A stretch of DNA of 32,077 nucleotides. Origin: an uncultured Alphaproteobacteria bacterium (lineage in GTDB: Bacteria; Pseudomonadota; Alphaproteobacteria; UBA828). The notes under the pieces were generated by a model. It was given only the letters and a program-made list of their open reading frames with translations. It had not been told where the DNA came from and ran no database searches. The stretch spans positions 1 through 32,077 of the forward strand of contig CAJXFT010000017.1 in NCBI GenBank assembly GCA_913053235.1. Reading direction: 5' to 3'. How positions within the stretch are numbered: the stretch's first letter is position 1; each line of letters starts with the position of its first letter. Of the stretch, positions 15,889 through 27,110 are shown piece by piece. The position numbers and the translations under genes are program-made.

Positions 15889-16977
15889 ATGAGGCCGATG
15901 AAGCCGATGCGACCGATCAAGCTGACGAAGACGGCGAGCGCGATCCTGTTATGGGGTGGGCTGGCCGTCTTTCTCGCTCATTCGCCAGCCGCCCACGCAC
16001 AGAACGATACGGCGATTCTGCGCAGCCAGGTCGAACTTCTGAAGGCCAATCTCGGGTCGCTGTCCAGGCAATTTCAGGAGCTGCAAAAATACGTCTTCGC
16101 CAACCAACGCGGCGAAGCGGGAAAGCTGGTAACGCCACCTTCACCGAGCCCTTCATCGGCCACCGCGGTGGATGTTTTCGGCCAGCGGCTGGCGGTCCTC
16201 GAATCGCGCCTCGATCAGGTCGAGCAAAACAAGATGCGCCGCATCGAAGGCCAGTTCGATGAATTGCGAAACCTCATCGAGCGCATGGACGCGCGCCTCG
16301 AAAAGCTCGTGGCGGATGTCGATTACCGCTTGACCGCGCTCGAATCCACGCCCCGCGCCGGCGCCGCAAGCGCCGCCCAGCCCGATCCGGCGGCCAGCGC
16401 CGCCGGCGCCGCCGGCGCCGGTGACGGCGCGGCGCAAACCGGCGGCGCCAGCACATTGGTGGATACCGATCAAGGATATAAGCCCTCGGGCGCGCCGCGC
16501 ATTCTCGGCACCATTCCGCTCGAGGATGGCGTCGTCGAGCCGATCGAGCCAGAAGCGCAACAGACGGCGAGCGCCTCAATTCTGCCGGAGGGCACGGCGG
16601 AAGAAAGATACAAATACGCCTTCGGCCTGTTGCGCAAAGCCCAATATGACGAGGCCGCCAAAATTCTCGGTGCTTTCATCGAGGTGCATCACGACCATCC
16701 GCTGGCCGAAAACGCTTCCTATTGGCGCGGCGAAACCTATTACGCCAGAAAGATGTTCGGCGACGCGGCGCGCATCTACGCCACCAACCTTCAGCTCTAT
16801 CCGGAAGGCGCCAAGGCGCCCGACAATATGGTGAAACTGGGCATGGCGCTGGCCAATCTGGAGCGCGCCAAGGAAGCCTGCCAGGCGTTCGCCGAGTTGG
16901 AGCGCAAATATCCCGAAATGCCGGCAAATGTGCGCCAGGCGGCGAATCGTGGCCGCAATACGGCGGGCTGCCCCTAA
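15889..16977 (+). CDS. cpoB: Cell division coordinator CpoB (YbgF)
   Basis: CpoB coordinates Tol-Pal with septal peptidoglycan synthesis in the periplasm. The 362-residue product has a signal peptide with probable cleavage after AHA (residue 37). A coiled-coil oligomerisation region (about 40–130) includes VELLKANLGSLSRQFQELQ. An Ala/Gly-rich linker spans about 155–190. TPR repeats (about 237–350) include YKYAFGLLRKAQYDEAAKIL and ASYWRGETYYARKMFGDAA. The start is ambiguous: three in-frame ATGs stand 9 bp apart at 15889, 15898 and 15907, and none has a clear ribosome-binding site. The gene follows pal by 26 bp. Confidence 0.92.
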   Translation: MRPMKPMRPIKLTKTASAILLWGGLAVFLAHSPAAHAQNDTAILRSQVELLKANLGSLSRQFQELQKYVFANQRGEAGKLVTPPSPSPSSATAVDVFGQRLAVLESRLDQVEQNKMRRIEGQFDELRNLIERMDARLEKLVADVDYRLTALESTPRAGAASAAQPDPAASAAGAAGAGDGAAQTGGASTLVDTDQGYKPSGAPRILGTIPLEDGVVEPIEPEAQQTASASILPEGTAEERYKYAFGLLRKAQYDEAAKILGAFIEVHHDHPLAENASYWRGETYYARKMFGDAARIYATNLQLYPEGAKAPDNMVKLGMALANLERAKEACQAFAELERKYPEMPANVRQAANRGRNTAGCP

Positions 16978-16992
16978 TCGCCGACTGGTTCC

Positions 16993-18378
16993 GTGAAGAC
17001 GCCCCTCATCGTTCAGCCGGGCGATGCGCCGGCCACCGGCAAAGCTTTGAGCGATGCCGAATTCCACCGCCTGATGGCGCCGGCGGGGCCGTTCGAGCCG
17101 GCCCCCCATCTGGCTGTCGCCGTATCCGGCGGTTCTGACAGTCTCGCCCTTTGCCTGCTCGCCGATGGCTGGGCGCGCCGGCGCAAGGGCCGCGTCACCG
17201 CGCTCACGGTCGAGCACGGCCTGCGCCCGGAATCGCCGGCCGAGGCGAAGCAGGTGGCGCGCTGGCTAAAAGGCCGAGGCATCGCGCATCGCACCCTGCC
17301 ATGGCGTGGGCGGAAGCCCGGGAGCGGCGTTCAGGCGGCGGCGCGGGGGGCGCGAATGGCGCTGCTCGCCGATTGGTGTCGGCGCCATCATGTCCTCCAC
17401 TTCCTCAGCGGGCACCAGTTGGAGGATCAGGCGGCGACATTATTGCTCAGGCTTTGCGCCGGCAGCGGCGGCGAGGGCCTGGCCGCCATGCCGCTGGTGC
17501 AGGATTTGGATGTGCCGGGCAGCGCCGCCGTGCGCCTCGTTCGGCCGCTTCTCGGCACCCCCGAACAGCGCCTGAAAGCGGTGCTGCGCGATGAATCGCA
17601 GGCCTGGATCGACGATCCCTCCAACCGCGACTCGGCTTACGCGCGCACCCGCCTGGCGGTGGCGCTCGATCAGTTGGGCGGCGAGGGAATGACGGCGCCG
17701 CGCCTCGCCCGCACGGCACGCCGCTTGGGCAAGGACCGGGCGGCGCTCGATATTGCGTGCGGCGAATTGCTGGCCCGCTCGGCGCTGCCGCACCCGGCCG
17801 GTTTCGCCCGGCTCGATTGGGCGGAGTGGCGAAAGGCGCCGGACGCGGTATCTCTTCGCGCCCTGATCCGCCTGCTGGCGAGCGTCGGCGCGCGCCCTTT
17901 CGGCCCGCGCCTGGAGCGCGTCGAGCGCCTGTGCGAGGAATTGCGGGGCGGCTATCCCGAGCGTGCCGCCACCCTCGGCGGCTGCCGCATCCTGCCTTAT
18001 CGGGCCACGCTGCTGATTTGCCGGGAGCCCGGCGCGGTGCAAGGTTCGGTGGCGGTGAAACCCGGTCAGGCGCTGCTTTGGGACGGCCGCTTCAGGATCG
18101 CTCTGCCGCGGCGCGCCGAATTCACGGGACAATGCAGGCTCGGCAAGCTCGGAGCGCAGGGGATTTCGCGGCTGCGCCGGGCGATGGCGGATGGCGATGC
18201 GGCGCTGGCCAGAATCCCGCCGCCGGCGCGCCCCGCCCTGCCGGCGTTTCGAGACCTTGACGGCGTGCTCGCGGTACCCCATCTAAACTATGTCAGATCT
18301 ACCGCCCAGCGCGGTTTTCGGGCGGAATATTATGCGGTGGAAAACCCCGGCGGGAATGTGTTCGGCCCGCCCGCCTGA
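16993..18378 (+). CDS. tilS: tRNA(Ile)-lysidine synthase
   Basis: TilS adds lysine to C34 of the minor tRNA-Ile(CAU), making it read AUA; it is essential in most bacteria. The 461-residue product has the PP-loop ATP-binding motif AVAVSGGSDSLALCLLAD (41–58), the LTVEHGLRPES stretch near 70, the GHQLEDQAATLLLRLCAGSG region and the WIDDPSNRDSAYARTR motif near 205. The C-terminal part is less conserved, as usual. The call is GTG 16993; no good ribosome-binding site is visible and ATG 17074 is an alternative that would shorten the poorly conserved N-terminus. It lies 15 bp after cpoB, a common alphaproteobacterial order before ftsH. Confidence 0.93.
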   Translation: MKTPLIVQPGDAPATGKALSDAEFHRLMAPAGPFEPAPHLAVAVSGGSDSLALCLLADGWARRRKGRVTALTVEHGLRPESPAEAKQVARWLKGRGIAHRTLPWRGRKPGSGVQAAARGARMALLADWCRRHHVLHFLSGHQLEDQAATLLLRLCAGSGGEGLAAMPLVQDLDVPGSAAVRLVRPLLGTPEQRLKAVLRDESQAWIDDPSNRDSAYARTRLAVALDQLGGEGMTAPRLARTARRLGKDRAALDIACGELLARSALPHPAGFARLDWAEWRKAPDAVSLRALIRLLASVGARPFGPRLERVERLCEELRGGYPERAATLGGCRILPYRATLLICREPGAVQGSVAVKPGQALLWDGRFRIALPRRAEFTGQCRLGKLGAQGISRLRRAMADGDAALARIPPPARPALPAFRDLDGVLAVPHLNYVRSTAQRGFRAEYYAVENPGGNVFGPPA

Positions 18379-18397
18379 CGGGTGTTCACTTCAAATA

Positions 18398-18426
18398 TTC
18401 GAAAAATTATATAAATCCGGTATATT
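18398..18426 (+). promoter_or_regulatory. Candidate ftsH promoter
   Basis: TTCGAA (18398–18403), a 17-bp AT-rich spacer and TATATT (18421–18426) lie in an AT-rich island between tilS and ftsH (18379–18523). The -10 matches the consensus at five of six bases; the -35 is weak. Another AT-rich stretch continues to about 18450. An independent promoter for ftsH, possibly stress-responsive, is plausible. Confidence 0.35.
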
Positions 18427-18523
18427 ATTGGATATTAAGTGGCAAAATATGCGACTCGTTGACGCGAAATAGAGCTTCCGGCGAGGCGCGTGTCAGAGCA
18501 GCGCCAGGCATGAGGGTGTTCGG

Positions 18524-20443
<1,920 letters not shown>

Positions 20444-20444
20444 C

Positions 20445-20465
20445 CCGGTGGATTGATTCCACTGG
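20445..20465 (+). terminator. Hairpin after ftsH
   Basis: CCGGTGGA (20445–20452) pairs with TCCACTGG (20458–20465) across a five-base loop, giving eight pairs including one G·U. It starts right after the ftsH stop. No T-run follows, so it is not a standard intrinsic terminator; it may be an attenuator or an mRNA 3'-end stabiliser between ftsH and folP. Confidence 0.4.
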
Positions 20466-20474
20466 CCGCGCATC

Positions 20475-20492
20475 GCCGCCGCCGCCGCCGCC
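20475..20492 (+). repeat. (GCC)6 trinucleotide repeat in the folP leader
   Basis: Six perfect GCC units end 12 bp before the folP start codon, in a stretch without a recognisable ribosome-binding site. Unit changes would alter the spacing of the folP leader. Confidence 0.75.
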
Positions 20493-20504
20493 GTCCGCAA
20501 TCCA

Positions 20505-21593
<1,089 letters not shown>

Positions 21594-21657
21594 TATGGTA
21601 GTAATTACCAATCGATTCGGGCTCGGCGGCAATGAACGCCGGGGCAAGTGACGGAAC

Positions 21658-23016
21658 ATGGCGAACAAATTTTTTGGCACCGACGGCATCCGCGGCACCG
21701 CCAACAAGCCGCCCATGACGGCGGAAATCGCGCTCAGCGTCGGCGAGGCGGCGGGCGCGCATTTTCTGCGCGGCGATCATCGTCACCGCGTCATCATCGC
21801 CAAGGACACGCGGCTGTCCGGTTATATGTTGGAGCCCGCGCTCACGGCCGGTTTTATTTCCGTCGGCATGGACGTGATCCTTGTCGGCCCGATGCCGACT
21901 CCGGCGGTCGCCATGCTGACGCGTTCGCTGCGCGCCGATATCGGCGTGATGATCTCGGCTTCGCATAATTCCTATGAAGATAACGGCATCAAGATTTTCG
22001 GCCCCGACGGCTACAAGCTCTCGGACGAGGTCGAAGCGGCGATCGAGGCGCGCATGGGTAACGGCGACATCGCCCACCGCGCCGCCCCGGCGCGGCTCGG
22101 GCGGGCGCGGCGGCTCGATGACGCGGAAGGCCGTTATATCGAATTCGCCAAGAACACCTTTCCGCGCAATCTGCGCCTCGATGGCCTGAAAATCGTCGTC
22201 GATTGCGCCAACGGCGCGGCCTACAAGGTGGCCCCCAAAGTGTTGTGGGAGTTGGGCGCCGATGTGGTTTCGGTGGGCGTCGAGCCTGACGGGCTGAACA
22301 TCAACAAAGGCTGCGGCTCGACCGATTGCGGCGTCATGCAGGCCGCCGTGGTGGCGCACGGCGCCGATCTCGGCATGGCGCTCGACGGCGACGCCGACCG
22401 GGTCATGATGTGCGATGAGGTGGGCGCGCTGTTGGACGGCGATCAAATCATGGCGCTGGTCGCCGAATATTGGGCGCGCACCGACCGCTTGCGCGGCGGC
22501 GGCATCGTCGCCACCGTGATGTCCAACCTCGGCCTCGAGCGCTATCTCAAGAATATCGGCCTCACCCTGGAGCGCACCAAAGTGGGCGATCGCTATGTGG
22601 TCGAGCATATGCGCCGGTATGGCTTCAATCTCGGCGGCGAGCAGTCCGGGCATATTATTCTCGGCGACTATGGCACCACCGGGGACGGTTTGGTCGCCGC
22701 CCTGCAAACCCTGGCCGTCCTGGCGGCGTCGGGGCGGCGCGCCAGCGAAGCCGCGCGGGCGTTCTCGCCGATTCCGCAAACTTTGCGCAACGTAACCTAT
22801 GGCCACCAGGACCCGCTCAACTACACCCGGGTGAAGAGCGCGATCGCCGACGGAGAATCGCGGCTCGGGCAGGGCGGCCGCCTGGTGATCCGCAAATCGG
22901 GGACGGAGCCGGTGGTGCGCGTAATGGCGGAAGGCGATGACGAGGGCTTGATTGACGAGGTCGTTGCCGACATTGTCAACGCCATGCATGAGGCGGCGGA
23001 ATGGCAGTTGAAATGA
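21658..23016 (+). CDS. glmM: Phosphoglucosamine mutase
   Basis: GlmM interconverts glucosamine-6-phosphate and glucosamine-1-phosphate on the way to UDP-GlcNAc, feeding peptidoglycan and lipopolysaccharide synthesis. The 452-residue product has the N-terminal [16 protein letters not shown], the phosphoserine loop [18 protein letters not shown] (active Ser102), the metal-binding [13 protein letters not shown], the sugar-binding [19 protein letters not shown] and the phosphate-binding [13 protein letters not shown]. All are intact and length is standard. A 64-bp gap separates it from folP, so it may be in the same transcript. Confidence 0.98.
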   Translation: MANKFFGTDGIRGTANKPPMTAEIALSVGEAAGAHFLRGDHRHRVIIAKDTRLSGYMLEPALTAGFISVGMDVILVGPMPTPAVAMLTRSLRADIGVMISASHNSYEDNGIKIFGPDGYKLSDEVEAAIEARMGNGDIAHRAAPARLGRARRLDDAEGRYIEFAKNTFPRNLRLDGLKIVVDCANGAAYKVAPKVLWELGADVVSVGVEPDGLNINKGCGSTDCGVMQAAVVAHGADLGMALDGDADRVMMCDEVGALLDGDQIMALVAEYWARTDRLRGGGIVATVMSNLGLERYLKNIGLTLERTKVGDRYVVEHMRRYGFNLGGEQSGHIILGDYGTTGDGLVAALQTLAVLAASGRRASEAARAFSPIPQTLRNVTYGHQDPLNYTRVKSAIADGESRLGQGGRLVIRKSGTEPVVRVMAEGDDEGLIDEVVADIVNAMHEAAEWQLK

Positions 23017-23047
23017 TCGCGGACGCACGTTCTCGAGCGGTGGAGAA

Positions 23048-23854
23048 GTGAAGGGCCGCGTCCTTATCGTCGCCGGATCCGATTCCAGCGGCGGTGCCGG
23101 AATCCAGGCCGATGTGAAAACCGTAACGGCGCTCGGCGGCTATTGCGGCACGGCGATTACGGTGCTGACCGCGCAGGATACCAAATCGGTGGCCAGGATC
23201 GAGCCGGTGTCGGCCGATATGGTGGCGCGGCAAATGCACATGATGCTCGACGATATCGGCGTCGATTGCATCAAGACGGGGATGTTGTACAGCCACGATA
23301 TCATCGAGGCCGTGGCCGATGTGATCGATGCCAAGGCGATGGATATTCCCCTGGTCGTCGATCCGGTGCTGGTCGCCAAGAGCGGCGATTCTTTGTTGCG
23401 CGAAGATGCCATGCAGGCGTTCAAGGCGCGCCTGATCCTGCGCGCTTCGATCATTACGCCGAATGTTCCCGAGTCCAGGGTGCTCTCCGGATTTGACGTC
23501 AATTCGCGCGACGACATGGTGCATGCCGCCGAAATGATGCATACGCTGGGCGTTCCCGCCGTGTTGCTCAAGGGCGGCCACATGACCACCGAGCTGGTGA
23601 CCGACGTGCTGAAAACCGATCACGGCATGGAGCTGTTCGAGGCCGAACGCATCCAGAGCCCGCACACGCACGGCACCGGCTGCACGCTGGCCTCCGCCAT
23701 CGCCACCGGAATTGCCCAGGGCATGGCATTGCGCGATGCCGTTTGCCGGGGGCGGGAATATGTGCGCCGCGCCATCATTTCGGCGCCCGGTTATGGCCAA
23801 GGCAACGGCCCCTTGAACCATACCGCGACGATTCCCCCGTTCGACGATTATTAA
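23048..23854 (+). CDS. thiD: Hydroxymethylpyrimidine/phosphomethylpyrimidine kinase
   Basis: ThiD phosphorylates HMP and HMP-P for thiamine synthesis. The 268-residue ribokinase-fold product begins MKGRVLIVAGSDSSGGAGIQ. It has VTVLTAQDTK-like spacing (ITVLTAQDTKSV), VVDPVLVAKSGDSLL, ITPNVPESRVLSG, and the anion-hole motif HGTGCTLASAIATGIAQG near residue 214. GTG 23048 is the start because the conserved strand begins immediately; a GGAG lies rather close upstream. The gene is 31 bp after glmM. No other thiamine gene or THI-box riboswitch was seen nearby. The following gap (23855–23935) holds only weak stems. Confidence 0.95.
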   Translation: MKGRVLIVAGSDSSGGAGIQADVKTVTALGGYCGTAITVLTAQDTKSVARIEPVSADMVARQMHMMLDDIGVDCIKTGMLYSHDIIEAVADVIDAKAMDIPLVVDPVLVAKSGDSLLREDAMQAFKARLILRASIITPNVPESRVLSGFDVNSRDDMVHAAEMMHTLGVPAVLLKGGHMTTELVTDVLKTDHGMELFEAERIQSPHTHGTGCTLASAIATGIAQGMALRDAVCRGREYVRRAIISAPGYGQGNGPLNHTATIPPFDDY

Positions 23855-23935
23855 ACCCGCAACAATCGGGTGGGCGCCGCTTCGCCACTGTCCTAGGTTG
23901 CTGTTGAAGGCAAACCTTGGAAGGCGGACAGCAGC

Positions 23936-24790
23936 ATGAGCAAGAACGCCGGATTATACGAACAGTCACGCAATTACGCGCGAATAGAACGCGCGATATC
24001 CTATTTGGAAGCGAATTTTCGCGACCAGCCGGAACTCGAGACGGTCGCCGAGGCGGTGGGCTTAAGCGCCGCTCATTTTCAGCGCATATTCAAGCGCTGG
24101 GCGGGCATTTCGCCGAAGCGCTTCGTCCAGTATCTCACCCTCGACCATGCCCGCGCGCGCCTCGCCGATTCGGCCTCCGTGCTGGATGCGACTTATGATT
24201 CCGGCCTTTCCGGGCCGGGGCGCTTGCACGATCTGTTCGTCACCTATGAAGCCATGACGCCGGGCGATTACAAACGCGACGGCGGCGGCGTCGAGATCGC
24301 CTACGGCGTTCACCCGAGCCCGTTCGGGCCGTGTTTTATCGGCGAGACCGAACGCGGAGTCTGTGCGCTCGGATTTGCCGACGAGGGTGCGGCGGTGCCG
24401 CTCGATGACTTCAAGCAGCGCTGGCGCAACGCCACCTTTCGCCGTGACGATAAACGCACCGCCACCACGGCGGCACGCATCTTCGGCGCCGCGAAGGGGC
24501 GTCTCGCGCTCGATCTGCGCGGCACCAATTTCCAACTCAAGGTGTGGGAGGCGCTCTTACGCATTCCGCCCGGCGCCATCGTTTCCTACGATGCCCTGGC
24601 CGGCGCGCTCGAAAAGCCCGGCGCCGCCCGTGCCGTGGGAAGCGCCGTTGCCGCCAACCCCGTCTCCTATCTGATTCCCTGTCACCGGGTGATCCGCAAG
24701 TCGGGCCGTTTCCACAATTATTACTGGGGCCCGGAGCGCAAGCGCGCGATGTTGGCATGGGAAGCGGCGCATTTCGCCCCGGCGGCCTGA
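23936..24790 (+). CDS. Ada-like HTH/O6-methylguanine-DNA methyltransferase fusion
   Basis: The 284-residue product joins an AraC-type helix-turn-helix (about residues 15–113, with VAEAVGLSAAHFQRIFKRWA) to a C-terminal O6-alkylguanine-DNA alkyltransferase. The latter has GTNFQLKVWEALLRIPPG (196–213), the active-site IPCHRVIRKSG (acceptor Cys249) and the terminal WGPERKRAMLAWE. The N-terminal zinc/methylphosphotriester domain of E. coli Ada is absent, so methylation sensing through that domain should not occur. The probable role is suicidal repair of O6-methylguanine with possible self-regulation. This AraC–MGMT architecture is common in alphaproteobacteria. ATG 23936 is supported by a GGAAGGCGG stretch about 11 bp upstream. 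Confidence 0.92.
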   Translation: MSKNAGLYEQSRNYARIERAISYLEANFRDQPELETVAEAVGLSAAHFQRIFKRWAGISPKRFVQYLTLDHARARLADSASVLDATYDSGLSGPGRLHDLFVTYEAMTPGDYKRDGGGVEIAYGVHPSPFGPCFIGETERGVCALGFADEGAAVPLDDFKQRWRNATFRRDDKRTATTAARIFGAAKGRLALDLRGTNFQLKVWEALLRIPPGAIVSYDALAGALEKPGAARAVGSAVAANPVSYLIPCHRVIRKSGRFHNYYWGPERKRAMLAWEAAHFAPAA

Positions 24791-24859
24791 AATACCGACC
24801 TTTCGCCTTGGCGGTGGGTGGCCGCGGACGTAAGGTCGCCGCACGACGGGAGGGGGCGC

Positions 24860-25315
24860 ATGTTTCACTGCTATCTCGATGATTTCACCACGGGCTCGAT
24901 TTTCGAGACCGAGGGAAAAACCCTGAGCGAGGCCGAGATTCTCGATTTCGCCTTCAAATACGACCCGCAGCCTTTTCACATGGATGTCGAGGCGGCGAAA
25001 GAAGGCCCCTTCGGCGGCCTCATCGCGAGCGGCCTGCATACCATGGCGATCGGCTTGCGGCTGATACTCCAGGCGCAAATATTCGCGCCCGGCGCCAGTT
25101 TGGGCTCACCCGGGATAGACGAAATACGCTGGCTGAAGCCGGTGCTGCCGGGCGATACGTTGCGCGTGCGGGGCGAGACCCTCAAAGTCACGCCGTCACG
25201 CTCCAAGCCCGATCGCGGCATCGTCAAAATTCGCACGGCGATCTTCAACCAGCATGGCGAAGAGGTTATGAGCATGCTCAGCATGCAGATTGTCAAACGC
25301 CGGGCCGCCGATTGA
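24860..25315 (+). CDS. MaoC-family hot-dog dehydratase
   Basis: The 151-residue product is a single hot-dog domain of the MaoC/(R)-specific enoyl-CoA hydratase type. It has FKYDPQPFHMDVEAAKEGPF near 33–52 and FGGLIASGLHTMAIG, in which the Asp…His/Ser-Gly-x-His pattern supplies the oxyanion and catalytic residues. The C-terminal strand pair is VLPGDTLRVRGET. The substrate is unknown. ATG 24860 has a strong GGGAGGGGG site and gives the family N-terminus; the upstream frame from 24818 is probably not translated. Its stop lies 7 bp before ctaA, so co-expression is likely, though the biochemical link to heme A is not evident. Confidence 0.88.
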   Translation: MFHCYLDDFTTGSIFETEGKTLSEAEILDFAFKYDPQPFHMDVEAAKEGPFGGLIASGLHTMAIGLRLILQAQIFAPGASLGSPGIDEIRWLKPVLPGDTLRVRGETLKVTPSRSKPDRGIVKIRTAIFNQHGEEVMSMLSMQIVKRRAAD

Positions 25316-25322
25316 GAGACTG

Positions 25323-26363
25323 ATGACATCAGCGCCCAACCGGGAGCGCGCGATCGCCGTCTGGCTGTTCGCCCTGTGCACCCTGGTCTTCGCCATGGTC
25401 TTGCTGGGCGGCGTGACGCGCCTCACCCATTCCGGTCTGTCCATGGTCGATTGGCGCCCGCTGGTCGGCGCCCTGCCGCCGATGAGCGAAGCGGCCTGGC
25501 AGGGCGTGTTTCAGCAATATCAGGAATTTCCCGAATACCAGAAGATCAATTTCGGCATGACCCTGGCCGAGTTCAAACGGATTTTTCTGTTCGAATATTC
25601 TCACCGCGTTCTCGGCCGGGCGATCGGCCTGGCCTTCGCTTTGCCGTTTCTCTATTTCCTCCTGCGCCGGCGCCTGTCGTGGCGCTTGGCGCCCCGGCTC
25701 GGCGTGCTGTTCGTGCTTGGCGCGCTACAGGGGCTGCTCGGCTGGTACATGGTTCAGAGCGGGCTGGTCGAGCGTCCCGATGTCAGCCCCTACCGCCTGA
25801 CCGCGCATCTCGGCCTGGCGGTCGTCATTTATGGCTACATGCTGTGGCTGGCGATGTCCCTGCTTCGGCCGGCGCGGCGTTCGCTGCCGTCGGCAGGCCA
25901 AAATCGAGTGTTGCGGATAGCAGCGCCGATTCTGGCGGCGCTGGTGTTTCTCACCATTTTGTCGGGCGGCTTCGTCGCCGGCAACGATGCCGGCCTCGCC
26001 TATAACAGCTTTCCCCTGATGGATGGCCGCTTCGTGCCGGCCGATATCTTCAGGTTTGAGCCATGGTGGCGGAATTTTTTCGAGAACCTGCCCCTGGTGC
26101 AGCTCGATCACCGCCTGCTCGCCCTGCTCGCCGTCATTGCCTCGGTTATATTGTGGCTAGCCAGTCTGGGTCAGCCGCTTACTGCGGGCGCGCGCCGCGC
26201 CTTTGCCGCCCTCGCGGCGATGGCCGTGGCCCAGCTCGCACTCGGCATCGCCACATTGTTGCTGTTCGTTCCGGTGCCGCTCGGCGCCGCGCACCAGGCC
26301 GGCGCGCTGCTGACTTTCAGCATGGCGCTGTGGACCTGTCATGAACTGTCGAGAAGCGATTAG
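25323..26363 (+). CDS. ctaA: Heme A synthase (COX15/CtaA)
   Basis: CtaA oxidises heme O to heme A for aa3-type cytochrome oxidase. The 346-residue product has about eight membrane helices in two four-helix halves. It carries the family's GGVTRLTHSGLSMVDWRPL (28–46), the EYSHRVLGRAIGL histidine helix, LTAHLGLAVVIYG, QLDHRLLALLAV and AAHQAGALLTFS, that is, the expected heme-ligand histidines. The WRPLVGALPP segment and the following loop place it in the proteobacterial/mitochondrial COX15 type. ATG 25323 follows a GAGAG site. The TAG stop is the first three bases of a palindromic repeat. Confidence 0.95.
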   Translation: MTSAPNRERAIAVWLFALCTLVFAMVLLGGVTRLTHSGLSMVDWRPLVGALPPMSEAAWQGVFQQYQEFPEYQKINFGMTLAEFKRIFLFEYSHRVLGRAIGLAFALPFLYFLLRRRLSWRLAPRLGVLFVLGALQGLLGWYMVQSGLVERPDVSPYRLTAHLGLAVVIYGYMLWLAMSLLRPARRSLPSAGQNRVLRIAAPILAALVFLTILSGGFVAGNDAGLAYNSFPLMDGRFVPADIFRFEPWWRNFFENLPLVQLDHRLLALLAVIASVILWLASLGQPLTAGARRAFAALAAMAVAQLALGIATLLLFVPVPLGAAHQAGALLTFSMALWTCHELSRSD

Positions 26364-26465
26364 AGCAAATCCCGAGCAGGTGGAATCACCTGCGACGACG
26401 CATTTGCTTATACTCCAAAATGTTAGAGCATCTCGCGTGAGCGCATGCGAACGTGAAACGCTCTA
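26361..26465. repeat. 105-bp palindromic intergenic repeat with TAGAGC termini
   Basis: The element begins TAGAGCA (26361) and ends GCTCTA (26460–26465). It contains two hairpins. The left has AGCAAAT (26364–26370) with ATTTGCT (26402–26408), enclosing GCAGGTG/CACCTGC (26376–26382/26387–26393) around a GAAT loop. The right has TAGAGC (26424–26429) with GCTCTA (26460–26465). It fills the whole gap between the convergent genes ctaA and the TVP38-family gene, and its ends supply both TAG stops. Similar TAGAGC-bounded palindromes with a GGTGGAATCACC core are, as I recall, dispersed in alphaproteobacterial genomes. It may act as a bidirectional terminator. Confidence 0.8.
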
Positions 26466-27110
26466 GCGGCGTATATATTTGATCATGCGCGGCATGAAGG
26501 CGATCAGCGCCAGCGCGGCGAAGCCGAACAGGCCGATCTCCACCCAATTGTCGCGCCCCGACGCCGCTTCCATGCCGATATGGCCGAGCCAGGAATAGGC
26601 GATGGTCGCCGGCGCCATGAAAATCAGCGTGGCGGCGATGAATTGAAGAAGCGAAATGCGCGACACGCCGAAAAAGTAATTAAGCGGCGCGTAGGGAAAA
26701 ATAGGAATGAGACGGGTTACGGCGACGAAACGCCAGCCCTCGCGCGCCGCGCCGTCAATGATGCGCGAGACGCGTGGCCCGGCATGGGCGGAAATCCATT
26801 CGGCGGCGACATAACGCGCGATGAGGAAGGCCAGTATCGCGCCCAGCGTGCCGCCGCCGAGGCTGTAGACGGCGCCCCATACGGGCCCGAAAAGCGCGCC
26901 GGCCGCCAGCGTGAACAGACTCGCGGGCATAAAAAATATCGCCGCCACGCAATAGGCGGCGATGAACAGCAGTGGCGCCAGGATGCCAAAATCCTCAATC
27001 CAGCTTTTGAGCGCGTCGACGGAGAAATGGCTCCAATGGGCGATAACGGCGCCGACCCCGGCGGCGATCAGCAGGATGACCAGAGAACGCAGAATGGCGG
27101 TGCGGCTCAT
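26463..27110 (-). CDS. TVP38/TMEM64-family inner-membrane protein
   Basis: The 215-residue product has about five or six membrane segments and the SNARE-associated (DedA/VTT) core: FFMPASLFTLAAGALFGPVW, GGGTLGAILAFLIARYVA, and RLIPIFPYAPLNYFFGVSRI with the conserved Arg and Pro residues. The family is linked to lipid scrambling or membrane homeostasis; the specific role is unknown. The open frame extends far upstream, but that part is the shadow of the transporter gene. ATG 27110 overlaps the transporter stop as ATGA, showing tight coupling. The TAG stop lies in the right end of the palindromic repeat. Confidence 0.9.
   Translation of the reverse strand: MSRTAILRSLVILLIAAGVGAVIAHWSHFSVDALKSWIEDFGILAPLLFIAAYCVAAIFFMPASLFTLAAGALFGPVWGAVYSLGGGTLGAILAFLIARYVAAEWISAHAGPRVSRIIDGAAREGWRFVAVTRLIPIFPYAPLNYFFGVSRISLLQFIAATLIFMAPATIAYSWLGHIGMEAASGRDNWVEIGLFGFAALALIAFMPRMIKYIRR

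Noticed and set aside
23855-23935. Ada-box or terminator between thiD and the Ada-like gene
   Set aside because: Only imperfect short stems (around 23892–23920) and no recognisable Ada box or T-run.
24818-24859. Longer MaoC start
   Set aside because: The extra 14 residues do not fit the family and the strong ribosome-binding site sits before ATG 24860.
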